Positions 3,858 through 6,299 of a DNA stretch of 6,299 nucleotides are shown one piece after another; the stretch's first letter is position 1, and each line of letters starts with the position of its first letter. A program made the position numbers and the translations under genes. Source of the DNA: Steroidobacteraceae bacterium (lineage in GTDB: Bacteria; Pseudomonadota; Gammaproteobacteria; Steroidobacterales; Steroidobacteraceae); assembly GCA_025927665.1 (NCBI GenBank), contig JAICKZ010000192.1, forward strand, positions 1-6,299, in the 5' to 3' direction. The notes under the pieces were generated by a model. It saw only the letters and a program-made list of their open reading frames with translations. It was not told the origin of the DNA and did not search any database.

Positions 3858-3999
3858 TTTGTCTGCGTATTGATAACAATGTGCAGATGTTAGGCGGTTC
3901 GGTAGCTGTACTTTAAAACATCATTGCTCTGGTTTGATGACTGAGATGATGTGAAGTACCACTACCAAACCGTATTGTCGGTTACTAGAGGTGACCAAG
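3858..3999 (+). promoter_or_regulatory. rpoB 5' leader with alternative hairpins
   Basis: No gene is seen. ACATCAT (3918-3924) pairs with ATGATGT (3946-3952) and can extend inward with CTC/GAG (3927-3929 with 3943-3945). GGTTTG (3931-3936), in the loop of that hairpin, can instead pair with CAAACC (3966-3971). AACCG/CGGTT (3968-3972 with 3979-3983) competes with the latter and ends 4 nt before the ribosome site. That site is GAGGTGA (3988-3994), a long match to the 16S rRNA tail, 5 nt before the rpoB ATG. TTGATA (3870-3875) resembles a -35 but lacks a convincing -10, so I call no rpoB promoter. Confidence 0.4.
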
Positions 4000-6299
4000 A
4001 TGACGTATTCGTTCACCGAGAAGAAGCGTATCCGCAAGGATTTCGGCAAGCAACAAAGCATTCTAGAAGTGCCTTATCTGCTTGCGATTCAGCTCGATTC
4101 CTATCGAAAATTCCTGCAAGCAGAAGTGGCAGATAGCCGTCGCGAAGAGTATGGCTTGCATGCTGCATTCAAATCAGTATTCCCGATTGTCAGTTATTCG
4201 GGCAATGCATTGTTGGAGTATGTGAGTTACCGGCTTGGTGATCCCGTATTCGACGTTAAAGAATGTCAGGTGCGTGGCTTGACTTACGCAGCTCCCTTGC
4301 GAGTGAAAGTGCGTCTCGTGGTGTATGACAAAGAAGCTTCAACCGCCAGCAAGAAAGTTGTCAAAGATATTCGTGAACAGGAAGTTTATCTCGGCGAAAT
4401 GCCTTTGATGACCGATAACGGTACTTTCGTGGTGAATGGCACCGAGCGTGTGATCGTGTCGCAGTTGCATCGTTCGCCCGGCGTATTCTTTGATCACGAT
4501 CGCGGCAAAACGCACAGCTCTGGCAAGTTGTTGTTCTCGGCACGCATCATTCCTTATCGTGGTTCGTGGTTGGATTTTGAATTCGATCCAAAGGATTGCG
4601 TGTTCGCGCGTATCGATCGTCGCCGTAAACTGCCGGTGACCATCATCTTGCGCGCCTTAGGATATAACGAAGAACAGGTATTGGATTTGTTCTTTGAAAA
4701 AACCGTATTCCACATTTCAGCCAAGCAGGTCGAATTTGAATTAGTGCCTGCGCGTCTGCGTGGTGAAACCGCAGCGTTCACCATTCGCGTTGGCGATGAA
4801 GTTATCGTTGAAGAAGGTCGTCGTATCACTGCGCGTCACGTACGTACGCTTGAACAAAAAGGCATTAACCGTCTTGAAGTACCCAAGGATTACTTGGTTG
4901 GCAAAGTGTTGGCACATGATGTGTTCAACACCGATACCGGTGAAATTCTGGCCAAGGCCAATGACATTATTACATTGGTATCGATCGACAAATTGGTTGA
5001 GGCCGGCGTCAGTGAAATTCGTGTGCTTTACACCAATGATCTTGATCGCGGTCCGTACATTTCAGATACCTTGCGTATTGATCCATCGCGCACACGTCTT
5101 GAAGCGTTAGTGGAAATCTATCGCATGATGCGCCCAGGCGAACCACCTACTAAGGACGCGGCTGAAAATCTGTTCCAAAATCTATTCTTCAATCAGGAAC
5201 GTTATGATCTATCGGCTGTGGGCCGCATGAAATTCAATCGTCGCGTCAAGCGCGCTGGCGATACCGGTTCTGGTGTGTTGTATGACTCTGCGTATTTTGC
5301 CAAGCGCACTGATGAGTTCTCCAAGAAATTGGTTGCCGAACTAGGTGAGACTTCAGACATTATCGATGTAATTCGTACTTTGTGCGACATTCGCAACGGT
5401 AATGGCAACGTTGATGACATCGATCATCTCGGTAATCGTCGTGTACGTTCTGTGGGTGAAATGGCAGAGAACGCATTCCGTATTGGTTTGGTTCGCGTAG
5501 AACGTGCAGTCAAAGAACGTTTGACGTTGGCTGAATCCGAAGGCTTGATGCCACAGGAAATGATTAATGCCAAACCGGTTGCGGCTGCAGTGAAAGAGTT
5601 CTTTGGCTCTTCACAGTTGTCGCAATTCATGGATCAAAACAATCCATTGTCGGAAGTCACACACAAGCGTCGTGTTTCGGCATTAGGACCTGGCGGCTTG
5701 ACTCGTGAACGTGCCGGCTTCGAAGTACGTGACGTGCATCCGACTCACTATGGTCGTGTATGTCCAATTGAAACTCCGGAAGGACCAAACATTGGTTTGA
5801 TCAATTCGTTGTCGGTGTATGCGCGTACCAATAATTATGGGTTCTTGGAAACGCCGTATCGTCGCGTTGTAGATGCTCAAGTAACCGATAAGATCGACTA
5901 TTTGTCAGCCATTGAAGAAAGTCAGTTTGTGATTGCGCAGGCGAATGCACGTCTGGATGACAAAGGCTCTTTCATTGATGACTTGGTATCTTCACGTCAT
6001 TTGAATGAATTCACGTTGTCGACGCGTGACAAGTTGCAGTACATGGACGTCAGTCCAAAGCAGATTGTATCGGTCGCAGCTTCGTTGATTCCGTTCTTGG
6101 AGCACGATGATGCGAATCGCGCCTTGATGGGTTCCAACATGCAACGTCAAGCAGTGCCTACGCTGCGTTCAGAAGTACCGTTGGTCGGTACGGGCATGGA
6201 ACGTGCGGTGGCGATTGACTCCGGTGTAACAGTGGTTGCGCGCCGTGGCGGTGTAGTCGATTCCGTTGATGCGGGCCGTATTGTTGTACGCGTCAATGA
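4000..6299 (+). CDS. rpoB: DNA-directed RNA polymerase beta subunit, N-terminal part (3' end outside window)
   Basis: RpoB is one of the two large catalytic subunits of RNA polymerase. The frame is open from the ATG at 4000 through 766 complete codons and is cut off by the window end. Family members are about 1340-1390 aa, so slightly over half is present, and the C-terminal catalytic and switch regions are missing. The start MTYSFTEKKRIRKDFGK is typical. The protrusion and lobe domains follow, with GTERVIVSQLHRSPGVFF and IIPYRGSWLDFEFDPKD. The rifampicin pocket begins with GSSQLSQFMDQNNPLSE (536-552) and keeps Ser541, Asp545, His555 and Ser560, matching E. coli 512, 516, 526 and 531. Relative to E. 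coli there are small insertions early on and a 22-residue one at about 428-451. No frameshift or stop is seen. Confidence 0.98.
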   Translation, partial: MTYSFTEKKRIRKDFGKQQSILEVPYLLAIQLDSYRKFLQAEVADSRREEYGLHAAFKSVFPIVSYSGNALLEYVSYRLGDPVFDVKECQVRGLTYAAPLRVKVRLVVYDKEASTASKKVVKDIREQEVYLGEMPLMTDNGTFVVNGTERVIVSQLHRSPGVFFDHDRGKTHSSGKLLFSARIIPYRGSWLDFEFDPKDCVFARIDRRRKLPVTIILRALGYNEEQVLDLFFEKTVFHISAKQVEFELVPARLRGETAAFTIRVGDEVIVEEGRRITARHVRTLEQKGINRLEVPKDYLVGKVLAHDVFNTDTGEILAKANDIITLVSIDKLVEAGVSEIRVLYTNDLDRGPYISDTLRIDPSRTRLEALVEIYRMMRPGEPPTKDAAENLFQNLFFNQERYDLSAVGRMKFNRRVKRAGDTGSGVLYDSAYFAKRTDEFSKKLVAELGETSDIIDVIRTLCDIRNGNGNVDDIDHLGNRRVRSVGEMAENAFRIGLVRVERAVKERLTLAESEGLMPQEMINAKPVAAAVKEFFGSSQLSQFMDQNNPLSEVTHKRRVSALGPGGLTRERAGFEVRDVHPTHYGRVCPIETPEGPNIGLINSLSVYARTNNYGFLETPYRRVVDAQVTDKIDYLSAIEESQFVIAQANARLDDKGSFIDDLVSSRHLNEFTLSTRDKLQYMDVSPKQIVSVAASLIPFLEHDDANRALMGSNMQRQAVPTLRSEVPLVGTGMERAVAIDSGVTVVARRGGVVDSVDAGRIVVRVN

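Noticed and set aside
5605..5685. Possible rifampicin-resistance substitutions in RpoB
   Set aside because: All main pocket residues (Ser541, Asp545, His555, Ser560) are wild type, so nothing suggests resistance.
6297..6299. TGA at the very end of the window as an rpoB stop
   Set aside because: It is out of frame. In the rpoB frame the last complete codon is AAT (6295-6297), and GA is a partial codon. The protein also continues well beyond this point in all relatives.

Overview
This window is a conserved housekeeping locus of a gammaproteobacterium. The order is the 3' end of tuf (EF-Tu), tRNA-Trp(CCA), secE, nusG, rplK (L11), rplA (L1), rplJ (L10), rplL (L7/L12) and the first 766 codons of rpoB, all on the + strand. 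The SecE has three predicted membrane segments and is 125 aa long, as in gammaproteobacteria. Compared from memory, the RpoB resembles Xanthomonadales-type sequences, including a 22-residue segment that E. coli lacks. Base composition is close to balanced and even across the window. I see no mobile element, CRISPR array or sign of transfer.

Layout: 1-141 is the end of tuf. A stem-loop lies between tuf and tRNA-Trp (207-282), and secE (307-684) and nusG (686-1219) follow almost without a gap. A 127-nt gap before rplK holds a tripartite inverted repeat, a candidate promoter and a strong candidate for the L1 translational operator. rplK (1347-1778) and rplA (1780-2475) are separated by 1 nt. The 311-nt gap before rplJ (2787-3314) contains no gene but is full of potential RNA structure, including a probable L10 leader. 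rplL (3380-3757) follows after 65 nt. The 242-nt rplL-rpoB gap holds an intrinsic attenuator with a competing UUCG hairpin, then an rpoB leader. rpoB begins at 4000 and runs off the end of the window.

The genes work together in gene expression. EF-Tu delivers aminoacyl-tRNA. L11, L10 and L7/L12 form the factor-binding stalk region and L1 forms the exit-side stalk. SecE is part of the translocon, NusG links RNA polymerase to the ribosome or to Rho, and RpoB is the polymerase beta subunit. Excess L1 and excess L10-L12 are expected to repress their own mRNAs, and the attenuator would set RNA polymerase synthesis below ribosomal protein synthesis.

I do not find an undescribed multi-gene system. 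The points most worth a second look are the mutually exclusive RNA hairpins in the three leaders and an 11-residue repeat in the C-terminal helix of L10, which predicts three rather than two L7/L12 dimers per ribosome. The RpoB insertion and a Leu at the S10-contact position of NusG are lesser points. All RNA structures were paired by eye, without energy calculation.
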